From Thioclava arctica (lineage in GTDB: Bacteria; Pseudomonadota; Alphaproteobacteria; Rhodobacterales; Rhodobacteraceae), in the NCBI RefSeq assembly GCF_040892615.1, contig NZ_JBFRYC010000013.1:1-64000 (forward strand): DNA of 64,000 bases, given 5' to 3'. Below the pieces are notes generated by a model. The model ran no database searches, was not told where the DNA came from, and saw only the letters and a list, made by a program, of their open reading frames with translations. The translations under genes and the position numbers were made by a program. Below, piece after piece: positions 8,881-17,842 of this stretch. How positions within the stretch are numbered: the first letter of the stretch is position 1; the number at the start of each line of letters is the position of its first letter.

Positions 8881-9084
8881 AGGGAAAATCCATACTGATA
8901 TTCATTTCAAACCAGTATCATCTTGCTGTTACGTTAAGATCAAGCGCTCTCACCGCCCATGCGCCACGCTATTTCACTGACGCAAAGGTGAGCGCATTTG
9001 CCCTCTCGTTTGGCACCGATACAATCGCATCTCTGGACAGCGTCGGCGCGGGGTGGTTTTCTCCGCCGACTTCAGGAGGGTCCC

Positions 9085-9951
9085 ATGGCATTCGGCACGA
9101 ATATTCGCACTTGGTTCGAAGGTAGCTGGCACGAGGGCGATATCCCCGTCATGCGCGCCGCCGATCACGGACTTTGGCAAGGCAGTTCGATCTTTGACGG
9201 CGCACGACTGTTTGACGGGCTGGTGCCCGACCTTGATCTGCATTGCGCGCGCGCCAACCGCTCGGCCGAGGCGCTAATGGTCACGCCAACGATTGACCCC
9301 ACCGAGATGGTCGAGATCGCCCGCGAAGGTCTGCGCAAATACGCCAAGGGGGCCGCCGTTTATGTGCGCCCGATGTATTGGGCGATTGCGGGGTCGGATC
9401 TGGGCGTTGCGCCGAAACTGGGGGAAACCCGCTTTGCGCTATGTCTGGAAGAGGTCGCGATGCCTGATCCTGACAAGGCTACGACACTGACCACCACGCA
9501 GTTTCGCCGCCCCGTTCTGGCCGATAACGTGTGCAACGCCAAGGCGGGCTGCCTGTATCCGAACAATGCGCGCATGCTGGTTGAGGCGCAGAGCAAAGGG
9601 TTTGGCAATGCGCTGGTGCAGGATTCCCACGGCAACGTTGCCGAAAGCGCCACGGCAAACGTCTTTATGGCGCGCGACGGTGAAGTGTTCACACCGATTG
9701 CGAATGGCACTTTCCTTGCCGGGATCACCCGCGCGCGCCACATCAAGAACCTGCGCGCTGCGGGATTTAGCGTGCATGAAACGGTGCTGACCCTTGAGGA
9801 TTTCCGCGCAGCAGATGAGGTATTCTTGTCAGGCAATTTCGCCAAGGTCACGCCTGTCGCGGCCTTTGACGATACCCGCTACGAAATCGGTCCGGTGACC
9901 CGTGCCGCGCGCGAAACCTATTGGGATTGGGCGCTTGGCGCGCCGCTGTAA
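9085..9951 (+). CDS. ilvE: Branched-chain amino-acid aminotransferase (class IV, PLP)
   Basis: 288-residue class IV aminotransferase that interconverts Leu/Ile/Val and their 2-oxo acids with 2-oxoglutarate. Starts MAFGTNIRTWFEGSWHEGD, with the fold-type IV block GSSIFDGARLF. NVCNAKAGCLYPNNARMLVEA holds the PLP lysine (the K in NAKAG), and ESATANVFMARDG is the PLP-phosphate signature. A strong AGGAGGG site 5 bases ahead fixes the start at 9085. Some class IV members are D-amino-acid transaminases or 4-amino-4-deoxychorismate lyases; IlvE fits best but this is by eye. Confidence 0.88.
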   Translation: MAFGTNIRTWFEGSWHEGDIPVMRAADHGLWQGSSIFDGARLFDGLVPDLDLHCARANRSAEALMVTPTIDPTEMVEIAREGLRKYAKGAAVYVRPMYWAIAGSDLGVAPKLGETRFALCLEEVAMPDPDKATTLTTTQFRRPVLADNVCNAKAGCLYPNNARMLVEAQSKGFGNALVQDSHGNVAESATANVFMARDGEVFTPIANGTFLAGITRARHIKNLRAAGFSVHETVLTLEDFRAADEVFLSGNFAKVTPVAAFDDTRYEIGPVTRAARETYWDWALGAPL

Positions 9952-10016
9952 GCGCAGTTGCCAAAGCCGCCCACCCGCGCGATGATCGCCGCGCGATCCG
10001 CGAGCCCGGAGGAAAG

Positions 10017-10472
10017 ATGCGTAAATTTCTGGTCGTTCTTGACGATACCCGCGAATGCCTCAACGCGATGCGCTTTGCGGCGATGCGCGCCTCCCATACC
10101 GGGGGCGGCGTGCTGATTCTGTCGGTGATCCCGCCCGAGGAATATCAGCATTGGATCGGTGTCGCCGAAATCATGCGCGATGAAGCACAGGAACGCATCG
10201 AGGCGCATTTTGAGGTCTTCGCGAAATGGATGCGTGATCGGCAGGGCGTGGACCCTGAATTGCTGATCCGCGAGGGGGATTCCACGACAGCGATCCTTGA
10301 AGTGATCCGCGAGCACCCTGAGGTCGGGGTGCTTGTGCTGGGGGCCGGTACGGGGAAATCCGGGCCCGGCCCCTTGGTCACGCAGATGACAAAAGAGGCC
10401 GGCTCGCTGCCCTGCCCTCTCACCATCGTTCCCGGCGAGATGTCCAAGGAAAAGCTTGAACAGATCACCTGA
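10017..10472 (+). CDS. Universal stress protein (UspA family)
   Basis: 151-residue single-domain Usp. Starts MRKFLVVLDDTRECLNAMRFA and has the ATP-binding tail motif GAGTGKSGPGPLVTQMTKEAGS followed by CPLTIVP, so it is likely an ATP-binding member. GGAGG lies just upstream, and the start at 10017 matches the family N-terminus. It lies between ilvE and a NifU-type gene on the same strand. Usp proteins are soluble and stress-related, but the partner of this one is not known. Confidence 0.9.
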   Translation: MRKFLVVLDDTRECLNAMRFAAMRASHTGGGVLILSVIPPEEYQHWIGVAEIMRDEAQERIEAHFEVFAKWMRDRQGVDPELLIREGDSTTAILEVIREHPEVGVLVLGAGTGKSGPGPLVTQMTKEAGSLPCPLTIVPGEMSKEKLEQIT

Positions 10473-10489
10473 GTTGACCCGCCGAATTC

Positions 10490-10518
10490 TTGACTATTTC
10501 ACTCGGAAGGCGCATATG
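10490..10518 (+). promoter_or_regulatory. Candidate sigma-70-type promoter for the NifU-type gene
   Basis: TTGACT at 10490-10495 and CATATG at 10513-10518 are separated by 17 bases, a standard -35/-10 spacing, and lie just upstream of an AAGGAGG ribosome-binding site and the ATG at 10543. Pattern only. Confidence 0.35.
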
Positions 10519-10542
10519 TGCCCCACGCCAAGGAGGCTCGCC

Positions 10543-11103
10543 ATGTTTATTCAAACCGAAACCACACCGAACCCCGCAACGCTAAAATTCCTGCCCGGTC
10601 AGACCGTGCTTGAGGCTGGAACTGCTGACTTCCCCACGGCCGAGGCGGCTGTGAAGTCACCGCTGGCGGCGCGCATCTTTGCCGTGCCGGGCGTGACGGG
10701 CGTGTTCTTTGGGTCCGATTTCGTGACCGTGACAAAGGCAGAGGCGACTTCGTGGGATCACGCAAAACCCGCGATCCTTGGCGCGATCATGGAACATTTC
10801 CAATCTGGCGCCCCGGTGATTGAGGGCGAAGCTGCGCCTTCGGGTCATGCCGAGCATGACGGCGAAGACGGTGCCATCGTCGCCCAGATCAAAGAATTGC
10901 TCGACACGCGGGTGCGCCCTGCCGTCGCTCAGGATGGTGGCGACATCACCTTTCACGGGTTCGAGCGCGGCGTGGTCTATCTGCATATGCAAGGGGCCTG
11001 TGCGGGCTGTCCGTCTTCGACGCTGACCCTGAAAATGGGCATCGAAAACCTGCTGCGCCACTACATCCCCGAAGTCACCGAGGTGCGCCCGGTCAATGCG
11101 TGA
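10543..11103 (+). CDS. NifU/Nfu-type iron-sulfur cluster carrier
   Basis: 186-residue protein with two domains: an N-terminal Nfu domain (MFIQTETTPNPATLKFLPG, residues 1-88) and a C-terminal NifU domain (about 110-186). The latter has the cluster-binding GACAGCPSSTLTL, whose CxxC binds a 4Fe-4S cluster between two subunits. This is the mitochondrial NFU1-like architecture common in alphaproteobacteria. It delivers clusters to apo-enzymes in the cytoplasm. Start at 10543 has AAGGAGG upstream. The 3' end overlaps the start of tsaB by 8 bases, so the two are translationally coupled. Confidence 0.93.
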   Translation: MFIQTETTPNPATLKFLPGQTVLEAGTADFPTAEAAVKSPLAARIFAVPGVTGVFFGSDFVTVTKAEATSWDHAKPAILGAIMEHFQSGAPVIEGEAAPSGHAEHDGEDGAIVAQIKELLDTRVRPAVAQDGGDITFHGFERGVVYLHMQGACAGCPSSTLTLKMGIENLLRHYIPEVTEVRPVNA

Positions 11104-11752
11104 CGCGCTGATCCTTGGCTTTGATACATCGGCCGCGCACTGCGCGGCCGCTTTGCTGTGTGGCGATCAATGCTTGGCCGCACGCCAGGAAGAGATGACC
11201 CGCGGACAAGCTGAACGCCTGATGCCGCTGCTCGAAGAACTGCTTGCCGAGGCTAGCGCAAGCTGGCGTGATCTGGCGCGCATCGGCGTGGGTATCGGGC
11301 CGGGGAATTTCACCGGCGTGCGGATCGCGGTGTCTGCCGCGCGCGGTCTCGCGCTCAGCCTGAAAATCCCCGCTATCGGCGTATCAAGCCTTGAGGCCGC
11401 AGCCCATGCCAGCCAAGGCCCGGTTCTTGCCGCCATCGCCGCGCCGCGCGCGCGGGGCTACTTTGAGGGCTATCGCATGGCCCGCTCCATCGCCCTGCAA
11501 ACACGCGAGATCGCCGAACTACCCACCGATTGGGCAGAGCCGGGGCTGACCTGCATTGGCTCTGCCGCCGAAGACGCCGCGATGCAGCTTGGCGCCACCG
11601 TCCGCCCCGCCGCCTTCGCACCCGCCGAAGCCATCGCGCGCATCGCCGGAGAACGGGCGCTGGTGGCGGGTTTACGCCCTGCGCCACTTTATCTTCAGCC
11701 CGCCGATGCCGCGCCGCCCTCTGATCCGCCGCCGGTAATTTTGGACCGATGA
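11096..11752 (+). CDS. tsaB: tRNA threonylcarbamoyladenosine biosynthesis protein TsaB
   Basis: 218-residue inactive paralogue of TsaD that acts as scaffold for t6A37 synthesis on ANN-decoding tRNAs. It has the ASKHA-fold N-terminus LILGFDTSAAHCAAALL, the GIGPGNFTGVRIAVSAARGL block at about residues 64-83, and SSLEAAA. It begins inside the last codons of the NifU-type gene and ends in an ATGA overlap with rimI, forming a tight three-gene unit. The tsaB-rimI pairing is common. Confidence 0.93.
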   Translation: MRDALILGFDTSAAHCAAALLCGDQCLAARQEEMTRGQAERLMPLLEELLAEASASWRDLARIGVGIGPGNFTGVRIAVSAARGLALSLKIPAIGVSSLEAAAHASQGPVLAAIAAPRARGYFEGYRMARSIALQTREIAELPTDWAEPGLTCIGSAAEDAAMQLGATVRPAAFAPAEAIARIAGERALVAGLRPAPLYLQPADAAPPSDPPPVILDR

Positions 11753-12174
11753 CCCCTGCTGAACTCGCCCAGTTGCACGCGGCCTGCTTTACAACGCCGC
11801 GCCCTTGGTCGCAGGGCGAGTTTGATGATCTCCTGAAAACCTCTGGTGTCTTTCTGCTCAGCCAACCGGGAGGATTTCTGCTCGGCCGCGTGATTGCGGA
11901 TGAGGCCGAATTGCTGACCCTCGCCGTCGCCCCCGAACAGCGCCGCAAAGGCATCGCGCGCGCCCTTGCCGCGGCCTTTCACATCACCGTGAAGTCGCGC
12001 GGCGCGCAAACCGCTTTTTTGGAGGTTGCCGCCGAAAATGCGGCTGCGCGCGCGCTCTATTTGGCAGCGGGCTGGACAGAATCGGGGCGGCGCAAAGCCT
12101 ATTATCATGCACCCGATGGCCACCGAAGCGATGCGATCATCATGGTTTTGTCCGTTGATGGGGCAAACGGCTGA
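11749..12174 (+). CDS. rimI: Ribosomal-protein-alanine N-acetyltransferase (GNAT)
   Basis: 141-residue GNAT acetyltransferase. The acetyl-CoA-binding motif A is LLTLAVAPEQRRKGIARAL at about residues 53-72 (QRRKGIA is the pyrophosphate loop). It is followed by FLEVAAENAAARALYLAAGW, the typical RimI tail. It overlaps tsaB by four bases. RimI acetylates the N-terminal alanine of ribosomal protein S18 in E. coli; in alphaproteobacteria the target may differ. The position beside tsaB supports the name. Confidence 0.88.
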   Translation: MTPAELAQLHAACFTTPRPWSQGEFDDLLKTSGVFLLSQPGGFLLGRVIADEAELLTLAVAPEQRRKGIARALAAAFHITVKSRGAQTAFLEVAAENAAARALYLAAGWTESGRRKAYYHAPDGHRSDAIIMVLSVDGANG

Positions 12175-12205
12175 CCAATCAATCAAATTTGCAAGCATCC
12201 CTTAC

Positions 12206-12229
12206 GTCAGCGCCATTTTGACGCTTGAC
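12206..12229. promoter_or_regulatory. Imperfect palindrome upstream of the nucleoside transporter operon
   Basis: GTCAGCGCCA and TGACGCTTGAC face each other around a short T-rich centre, 100 bases ahead of the substrate-binding-protein gene. The dyad has mismatches. It could be a regulator site or chance; no known operator is matched. Confidence 0.2.
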
Positions 12230-12327
12230 CCCCTTGGCAAGCTCTGCCCAAATTCAGTAGTCCGCGGGCCCATAAGAGGCGCGCCAACAGGCCTATCCAA
12301 AAAGGCCCTAATGACCGGGAGTATTTC

Positions 12328-13317
12328 ATGACCTTTCTTAAACAGTTTCTTGGCGCCGCAGCCACGCTTGCGCTGAGCGCCGGTGCCGCGCTCGCCGAGC
12401 CTGCGATCATCTATGACCTTGGTGGCAAATACGACAAAAGCTTTAACGAAGCCGCGTACAATGGCGCAAAGCGTTGGGCGGACGAAACGGGCGGCAAATA
12501 CAAGGAACTGGAAATGCAGTCCGAAGCCCAGCGCGAACAAGCGCTGCGCAAACTGGCTGAATCGGGAGCCAACCCGATCGTGATGACGGGCTTTGCCTTT
12601 GGTGACACGCTCAATCAAGTGGCCCCCGATTATCCCGATACCAAATTCGCAATCATCGACATGGTTGTCGATCAGCCCAATGTCGAATCGATCGTCTTCA
12701 AGGAAGAGCAAGGGTCGTACCTTGTCGGCCTGATGGCGGGCATGGCCTCGAAAACCGGCACTGTTGGTTTTGTCGGCGGCATGGACATTCCGCTGATCCG
12801 CAAATTCGCCTGTGGTTACGTGCAGGGCGTCAAGGCGGCGAACCCGAACGCCACGGTGATCCAGAACATGACCGGCACGACCCCGGCCGCGTGGAATGAC
12901 CCGGTGAAGGGCGGCGAGATCGCCAAAGCCCAGATCAGCCAAGGTGCTGACGTGATCTATGCCGCCGCTGGTGGCACCGGGATTGGCGTGTTGCAAGCGG
13001 CGGCTGACGGGAAAATCCTGTCGATCGGCGTGGACAGCAACCAGAACTATCTGCACCCGGGTCAGGTTTTGACCTCGATGCTCAAGCGCGTCGACACGGC
13101 CGTTTACAACGTGTTCAAAAATGGCGGAGACATCAAACCGGGCATCAAGGTGATGGGCCTTGGCGATGACGGTGTGGGCGTGGCCCTTGATGACAACAAC
13201 AAGGCGCTGGTGACCCCGGAGATGCTGAAAGCTGTGGATCAGGCCAAGGCCGATATCATCTCGGGCAAAGTTCAGGTCCATGACTACATGTCGGATGACA
13301 GCTGCCCGGTTAAGTGA
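12328..13317 (+). CDS. BMP-family nucleoside ABC transporter, periplasmic substrate-binding protein
   Basis: 329-residue PnrA/BMP-family (Bmp domain) periplasmic binding protein. The signal peptide of about 23 residues (MTFLKQFLGAAATLALSAGA, cut after ALA) precedes PAIIYDLGGKYDKSFNEAAYNG, the typical lipoprotein/BMP opening in which Asp and Phe contact the nucleoside. Later conserved blocks are GFVGGMDIPLIRKF, YAAAGGTGIGVLQAA and SIGVDSNQNYL. No lipobox is seen, so it is probably a free periplasmic protein. It is the first of four transporter genes followed by a purine nucleoside phosphorylase, pointing to purine nucleosides. Confidence 0.93.
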   Translation: MTFLKQFLGAAATLALSAGAALAEPAIIYDLGGKYDKSFNEAAYNGAKRWADETGGKYKELEMQSEAQREQALRKLAESGANPIVMTGFAFGDTLNQVAPDYPDTKFAIIDMVVDQPNVESIVFKEEQGSYLVGLMAGMASKTGTVGFVGGMDIPLIRKFACGYVQGVKAANPNATVIQNMTGTTPAAWNDPVKGGEIAKAQISQGADVIYAAAGGTGIGVLQAAADGKILSIGVDSNQNYLHPGQVLTSMLKRVDTAVYNVFKNGGDIKPGIKVMGLGDDGVGVALDDNNKALVTPEMLKAVDQAKADIISGKVQVHDYMSDDSCPVK

Positions 13318-14915
13318 TGAGCGCAGCAAATAAACCAAAGGCGGGGCGGCAGGCAACTGCCGCCCTTGGCGCTAAAAATGCAGCCACGCCCGCAAAAGTG
13401 CCCGCGATCGAGTTGAAAGGCATCTCGAAAGCCTTTGGCACGGTGCAGGCGAATAAAGACATCGCGATCCGGGTCATGCCCGGTACGATCCATGGCATTA
13501 TCGGCGAAAACGGCGCGGGAAAATCCACGCTGATGTCGATCCTCTATGGGTTTTACAAGGCCGATAAGGGCGAGATCTGGATCAAGGGTCAGCGCACCCA
13601 GATCCCCGACAGCCAGGCCGCGATCAGCGCCGGCATCGGCATGGTCTTTCAGCATTTCAAACTGGTGCAGAACTTCACCGTTCTGGAAAACATCATCCTT
13701 GGTGCAGAGGAAGGCGCCTTGCTGCGCCCCTCGCTCGCCAAGGCCCGCAAAGAACTCAAACGGCTGGCCGAAGAGTATGAGCTGAACGTCGATCCTGACG
13801 AGCTGATCGACGAGCTATCCGTAGGCCACCAGCAGCGCGTGGAAATTCTCAAGGCGCTCTATCGCCAAGCCGATATCTTGATCTTGGACGAGCCAACCGG
13901 CGTGCTGACCCCCGATGAGGCCGACCACCTGTTCCGTATCCTCGATTTCCTGCGCAAAGAGGGCAAAACGATCATCCTGATCACCCATAAGCTGCGCGAA
14001 ATCATGGAGATCACCGACACGGTTTCGGTGATGCGGCGCGGCGAAATGACTGCGACCGTCACAACCTCGGAAACCTCGCCCGAGCAACTGGCGGAGCTGA
14101 TGGTCGGGCGCAAAGTTTTGCTTAACGTGACCAAGACCAAGGCCAATCCCGGCGCCACGGTGCTGGAGGTCGAAGACCTGCGCGTGCGCGATGAGGATAA
14201 GGTTGAGCGGCTCAAGGGCATCAGCCTGAACATCCGCGCGGGCGAGATTCTGGGCATTGCGGGCGTGGCTGGAAACGGTCAGTCCGAATTGCTCAAAGTG
14301 CTGGGCGGCTTTGCCAATGGCACGGGCACGATCCGCATCAAAGGCGAAGAGATCGACCTGACCGGCAAGCATTCCGATGGTCAATCGCGGCGCGCACGCG
14401 GCATTGCCCACGTTCCCGAGGACCGCCACCATCTGGGGCTGATCCTTGATTTCATGGCGTGGGAGAACATGATTTTCGGCTACCACACCGAGGCGGCCTA
14501 TCAAAAGAATGCCCTTGTGATGGATAATGCCGGGATCATCGCGCATACCGCCTCGGCGATGGAGCGCTTTGACGTGCGCCCACCGATCCCGACCTTGCCT
14601 GCCAAAAGCTTCTCGGGCGGCAATCAGCAAAAGATCGTTCTGGCGCGCGAGATCGAGCGCGATCCGGTCTTGCTACTGGTTGGGCAACCGACGCGCGGCG
14701 TCGATATCGGCGCGATCGAGTTCATCCACAAACGCATCGTCGAGCTGCGCGATCAAGGCGCAGCGATCTTGCTGGTCTCGGTCGAGCTGGATGAAATCTT
14801 TGCGCTTTCGGACAGGATCGCCGTGATGTTTGACGGCCAGATCATGGGCGAGCGCCTGCCTGAAAACACCGATGAAAAAGAACTGGGACTGATGATGGCA
14901 GGGGTGGCGACGTAA
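13317..14915 (+). CDS. Nucleoside ABC transporter ATP-binding protein (two nucleotide-binding domains)
   Basis: 532-residue fused ATPase of the sugar/nucleoside (NupA, RbsA-like) class. First domain: Walker A GENGAGKST at about 63-71, signature LSVGHQQRVEILKAL, Walker B ILILDEP. The second domain starts near 280 and has the degenerate Walker A GVAGNGQSE, FSGGNQQKIVLAREI and LLVGQPTRGVD, the usual asymmetry in this class. The N-terminal 30 residues are a low-complexity Ala/Lys tail. The ATG at 13317 shares one base with the TGA of the previous gene; a GTG three bases earlier is possible. Confidence 0.94.
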   Translation: MSAANKPKAGRQATAALGAKNAATPAKVPAIELKGISKAFGTVQANKDIAIRVMPGTIHGIIGENGAGKSTLMSILYGFYKADKGEIWIKGQRTQIPDSQAAISAGIGMVFQHFKLVQNFTVLENIILGAEEGALLRPSLAKARKELKRLAEEYELNVDPDELIDELSVGHQQRVEILKALYRQADILILDEPTGVLTPDEADHLFRILDFLRKEGKTIILITHKLREIMEITDTVSVMRRGEMTATVTTSETSPEQLAELMVGRKVLLNVTKTKANPGATVLEVEDLRVRDEDKVERLKGISLNIRAGEILGIAGVAGNGQSELLKVLGGFANGTGTIRIKGEEIDLTGKHSDGQSRRARGIAHVPEDRHHLGLILDFMAWENMIFGYHTEAAYQKNALVMDNAGIIAHTASAMERFDVRPPIPTLPAKSFSGGNQQKIVLAREIERDPVLLLVGQPTRGVDIGAIEFIHKRIVELRDQGAAILLVSVELDEIFALSDRIAVMFDGQIMGERLPENTDEKELGLMMAGVAT

Positions 14916-16012
14916 TGGAAAAGACCCCGAAATGGATTGACGTGGGGCTGATCCCCCTGCTCAACCTGCTGATTGCCTTTGTGATTTCCGGCATCGTCGT
15001 GCTGCTAATCGGGGAGAACCCGGTGCAGGCGATCAAAGTGATGGTGGATGGCGCTTTGGGCTCGCCCTATGGCTGGGGCTACACGCTGTTTTACGCCACC
15101 AACTTCATCTTCACCGGGCTGGCCGTGGCCGTCGCCTATCACGCCAGCCAGTTCAATATCGGCGGTGAGGGACAGGCGACACTCGGCGGTCTTGGCGTGG
15201 CGTTGGTCTGTCTGGCCTTCCCGTGGCCGCATTGGTCGATCGCGCTGCTTGCGGCGATGATCGGCGGCGCGGTGTTTGGCGCGGCTTGGGCGGCAATCCC
15301 GGCCTATCTGCAAGCCAAACGCGGCAGTCATATCGTGATCACCACGATCATGTTCAACTTCATCGGCGCGTCGCTGCTCAATTACATGCTGGTCAATGTG
15401 CTGCGCCCGCGCGGCTCGATGGACCCGGCCACCGCGCGTTTTGCCAATTCCACGCATTTGCCGACCTTCCATGATATGCCTCTTATCGGGCAGTTCTTTG
15501 GCAAATCGGTGCCGGCGAATATCTCGTTCTTCATCGCCGTGCTGGCGTGTTTCCTCGTCTGGGGGCTGATCTGGCGCACGCGGCTGGGCTACGCGATCCG
15601 CGCCTTTGGTCGCTCGGAATCCGCCGCGCGCTATGCCGGTATCTCGCCTGTGAAAATCGTGATGGCGGCGATGCTGATTTCGGGAGGGCTAGCGGGTCTG
15701 ATGGCGATCAACAACGTCATGGGCACGGGGCACCGCCTTGTTCTGAATTCGGTCGAGGGCGCGGGTTTCATCGGCATCGCCGTGGCGCTGATGGGGCGCA
15801 ATCACCCGTTTGGCGTGTTTCTGGCTGCGTTGCTGTTTGGCTTTCTCTATCAAGGCGGCGGCGAGTTGGCGCTGGAAACCACGATCCCGCGTGAGTTGAT
15901 CACCGTGATCCAAGCGCTGGTGATCTTGTTCACGGGTGCCTTCGACAACATGCTGCGTGCGCCGATCGAAAGCTTTTTCGTCGCGCGTGCCAAAGCCAAC
16001 AAGGAGGCGTAA
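14915..16012 (+). CDS. Nucleoside ABC transporter permease (first)
   Basis: 365-residue BPD_transp_2-family inner-membrane permease (NupB/YufP-like) with about 8-10 hydrophobic segments. It has the family signature FNIGGEGQATLGGLGVA near residues 80-96 and EGAGFIGIAVALMGRNHP near 280-297. The start codon overlaps the last base of the ATPase stop codon. It forms the membrane channel with the next gene. Its N-terminal part has the extra periplasmic segment common in this subfamily. Confidence 0.93.
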   Translation: MEKTPKWIDVGLIPLLNLLIAFVISGIVVLLIGENPVQAIKVMVDGALGSPYGWGYTLFYATNFIFTGLAVAVAYHASQFNIGGEGQATLGGLGVALVCLAFPWPHWSIALLAAMIGGAVFGAAWAAIPAYLQAKRGSHIVITTIMFNFIGASLLNYMLVNVLRPRGSMDPATARFANSTHLPTFHDMPLIGQFFGKSVPANISFFIAVLACFLVWGLIWRTRLGYAIRAFGRSESAARYAGISPVKIVMAAMLISGGLAGLMAINNVMGTGHRLVLNSVEGAGFIGIAVALMGRNHPFGVFLAALLFGFLYQGGGELALETTIPRELITVIQALVILFTGAFDNMLRAPIESFFVARAKANKEA

Positions 16013-16015
16013 GCG

Positions 16016-16981
16016 ATGGATTTCGCAACCATTATCGAGCTGCTCGATAGCGCGGTGCGTCTTGGCACACCGCTGTTGCTGGCCTGCCTTGCGGGGCTGT
16101 TTTCCGAGCGCGCGGGGATCTTCGACATCGGCCTTGAGGGCAAGATGCTGATGGCGGCGTTCTTTTCAGGCGCGGTGGCGGCGATGACCGGGTCGGCCTG
16201 GCTGGGTCTTTTGGCCGGGATCGGCGGCGCGATGAGCCTTGCGCTGATCCACGGTCTTGCCTCGATCACTTTCCGGGGCAATCAGTTGATCTCAGGTGTG
16301 GCTGTGAACTTCCTCGCTTCGGGCTTTACCGTTCTGATCGCGCAAAGCTGGTTTCAGCAGGGCGGCCGCACGCCACAGCTTTCAGGCAATGCCCGGTTTG
16401 AGCCGATCACCCTGCCCGGCGCCGATGCCGTCAAGGACGTGCCTGTGATCGGTCAGATCTATAGCAACCTGCTCTCGGGCCACACAATTTTGGTCTATGT
16501 CGCCTTTGCGATGGTGCCGCTGACATGGTGGGTGTTGTTTCGCACGCGCTTTGGCCTGCGCCTGCGCGCCGTCGGCGAGAACCCGGAATCTGTGGACACT
16601 GCAGGCGTGTCGGTGATCCGGCTGCGCTACACCGCAGTGGCAATCACCGGCGTTTTGTCGGGGCTTGCGGGGACGTATCTGGCGACCGGTCTGGCTGCAG
16701 GTTTCGTTAAGGAAATGACCGCCGGGCGGGGCTTTATTGCGCTGGCCGCGCTGATTTTCGCGAAATGGCGCCCGGTGCCCGCTCTTGGTGCAACCATGCT
16801 GTTTGGTCTGCTTGAAGCGATCTCGAACCGCTATCCCAACATTGATCTGGGCGTCGTGAATCTGCCGATCCAGTTCATGCAGGCGGTGCCTTATATCCTG
16901 ACCGTTGTCATTCTTGCCGGCTTCATCGGCAAGGCCATCCCCCCCCGTGCCGGAGGCCAGCCCTATGTCAAAGAGCGTTGA
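16016..16981 (+). CDS. Nucleoside ABC transporter permease (second)
   Basis: 321-residue BPD_transp_2-family permease (NupC/YufQ-like). It begins MDFATIIELLDSAVRLGTPL and has the signature GIFDIGLEGKMLMAAFFSG at about residues 37-55 and the cytoplasmic-loop block RLRAVGENPESVDTAGVSV around 180-200. It lies three bases after the first permease. Its end overlaps the phosphorylase start by 17 bases, which ties uptake to cleavage of the nucleoside. Confidence 0.93.
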   Translation: MDFATIIELLDSAVRLGTPLLLACLAGLFSERAGIFDIGLEGKMLMAAFFSGAVAAMTGSAWLGLLAGIGGAMSLALIHGLASITFRGNQLISGVAVNFLASGFTVLIAQSWFQQGGRTPQLSGNARFEPITLPGADAVKDVPVIGQIYSNLLSGHTILVYVAFAMVPLTWWVLFRTRFGLRLRAVGENPESVDTAGVSVIRLRYTAVAITGVLSGLAGTYLATGLAAGFVKEMTAGRGFIALAALIFAKWRPVPALGATMLFGLLEAISNRYPNIDLGVVNLPIQFMQAVPYILTVVILAGFIGKAIPPRAGGQPYVKER

Positions 16982-17765
16982 GCTTGCCGATCTGATCCGT
17001 GCGCGCGCTGGCGATGCACCCCCGGTGCTGGGGCTGATCCTTGGCTCGGGGCTTGGCCATCTCGCCGAGGAAGTGGACGGCGTGGCCATTCCCTATTCCG
17101 ACCTGCCGGGTTTCCCCCATGCAGGCGTGTCGGGCCACAATCCGAAACTGATGATCGGCATGCTTGAGGGCGTGCGGGTCGCGGTGTTCGGGGGCCGCGT
17201 ACATTATTACGAGCATGGCAACCCAGCCGAGATGCGCTTGCCGCTCGAAATCCTGCGTGAACTGGGTTGCGAGCAGCTTTTGCTGACCAATGCCGCCGGG
17301 TCTTTGCGCGAAGATATCCGCCCCGGCGGGCTGATGATGCTGAGCGATCACATCAATTTCTCGGGCAATAACCCGTTGATCGGCGAACCCACGGATGCGC
17401 GTTTCGTACCGCTCACCGCGGCGCATGACCCAGATATTCGCGCGAGGCTTGCCCAAGCTGCGAAGGATGAAGGGATCGAGCTACCCGAGGGCGTCTATTG
17501 CTGGTTCTCCGGCCCCTGTTTCGAAACCCCCGCTGAAATCCGCGCCGCCAAGATTTTCGGCGCGGATGCCGTGGGCATGTCGACTGTGCCCGAAGTGATC
17601 CTTGCGCGCTTCCTAGGTCTGCGCGTTGCCGCCGTGTCGGTGATCACGAATATGGGCGCGGGCATGGCGGATGAGCAGATCAGCCACGAACAGACCAAGG
17701 CCATCGCCCCGATGGGGGCGGCCAAGCTGGAACGGGTTTTGCGACGATATCTGCAACAGATTTGA
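16965..17765 (+). CDS. Purine nucleoside phosphorylase (trimeric PNP/MTAP family)
   Basis: 266-residue PNP that splits purine nucleosides with phosphate into base and ribose-1-phosphate. Motifs: GLILGSGLGHLAEEV at about 20-34 (phosphate loop), GRVHYYEHG, LLLTNAAGSL, the base-binding GPCFETPAEIRAAK with its Glu, and VITNMGAGM with the Asn expected for 6-oxopurine preference. The start at 16965 is inside the permease 3' end. The operon position suggests use of imported inosine, guanosine or xanthosine; which one is unclear, so no xapA/punA symbol is given. Confidence 0.93.
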   Translation: MSKSVELADLIRARAGDAPPVLGLILGSGLGHLAEEVDGVAIPYSDLPGFPHAGVSGHNPKLMIGMLEGVRVAVFGGRVHYYEHGNPAEMRLPLEILRELGCEQLLLTNAAGSLREDIRPGGLMMLSDHINFSGNNPLIGEPTDARFVPLTAAHDPDIRARLAQAAKDEGIELPEGVYCWFSGPCFETPAEIRAAKIFGADAVGMSTVPEVILARFLGLRVAAVSVITNMGAGMADEQISHEQTKAIAPMGAAKLERVLRRYLQQI

Positions 17766-17842
17766 TCGCGCTCTCGGCCGGGGTTTGACTTGCCTCCCCG
17801 CCACGGGCAAACAAGAAGAACCCTCCCCTGCAGGTGCCTTGA

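Noticed and set aside
8881..9084. Possible leader-peptide attenuator or T-box ahead of ilvE, and an ATACTG/CAGTAT dyad at about 8893-8916
   Set aside because: No run of Leu/Ile/Val codons, no T-box core and no terminator could be seen; the dyad arms are short.
12175..12327. Purine riboswitch ahead of the nucleoside transporter operon
   Set aside because: The conserved three-way junction and loop bases were not found; only an imperfect palindrome is present.
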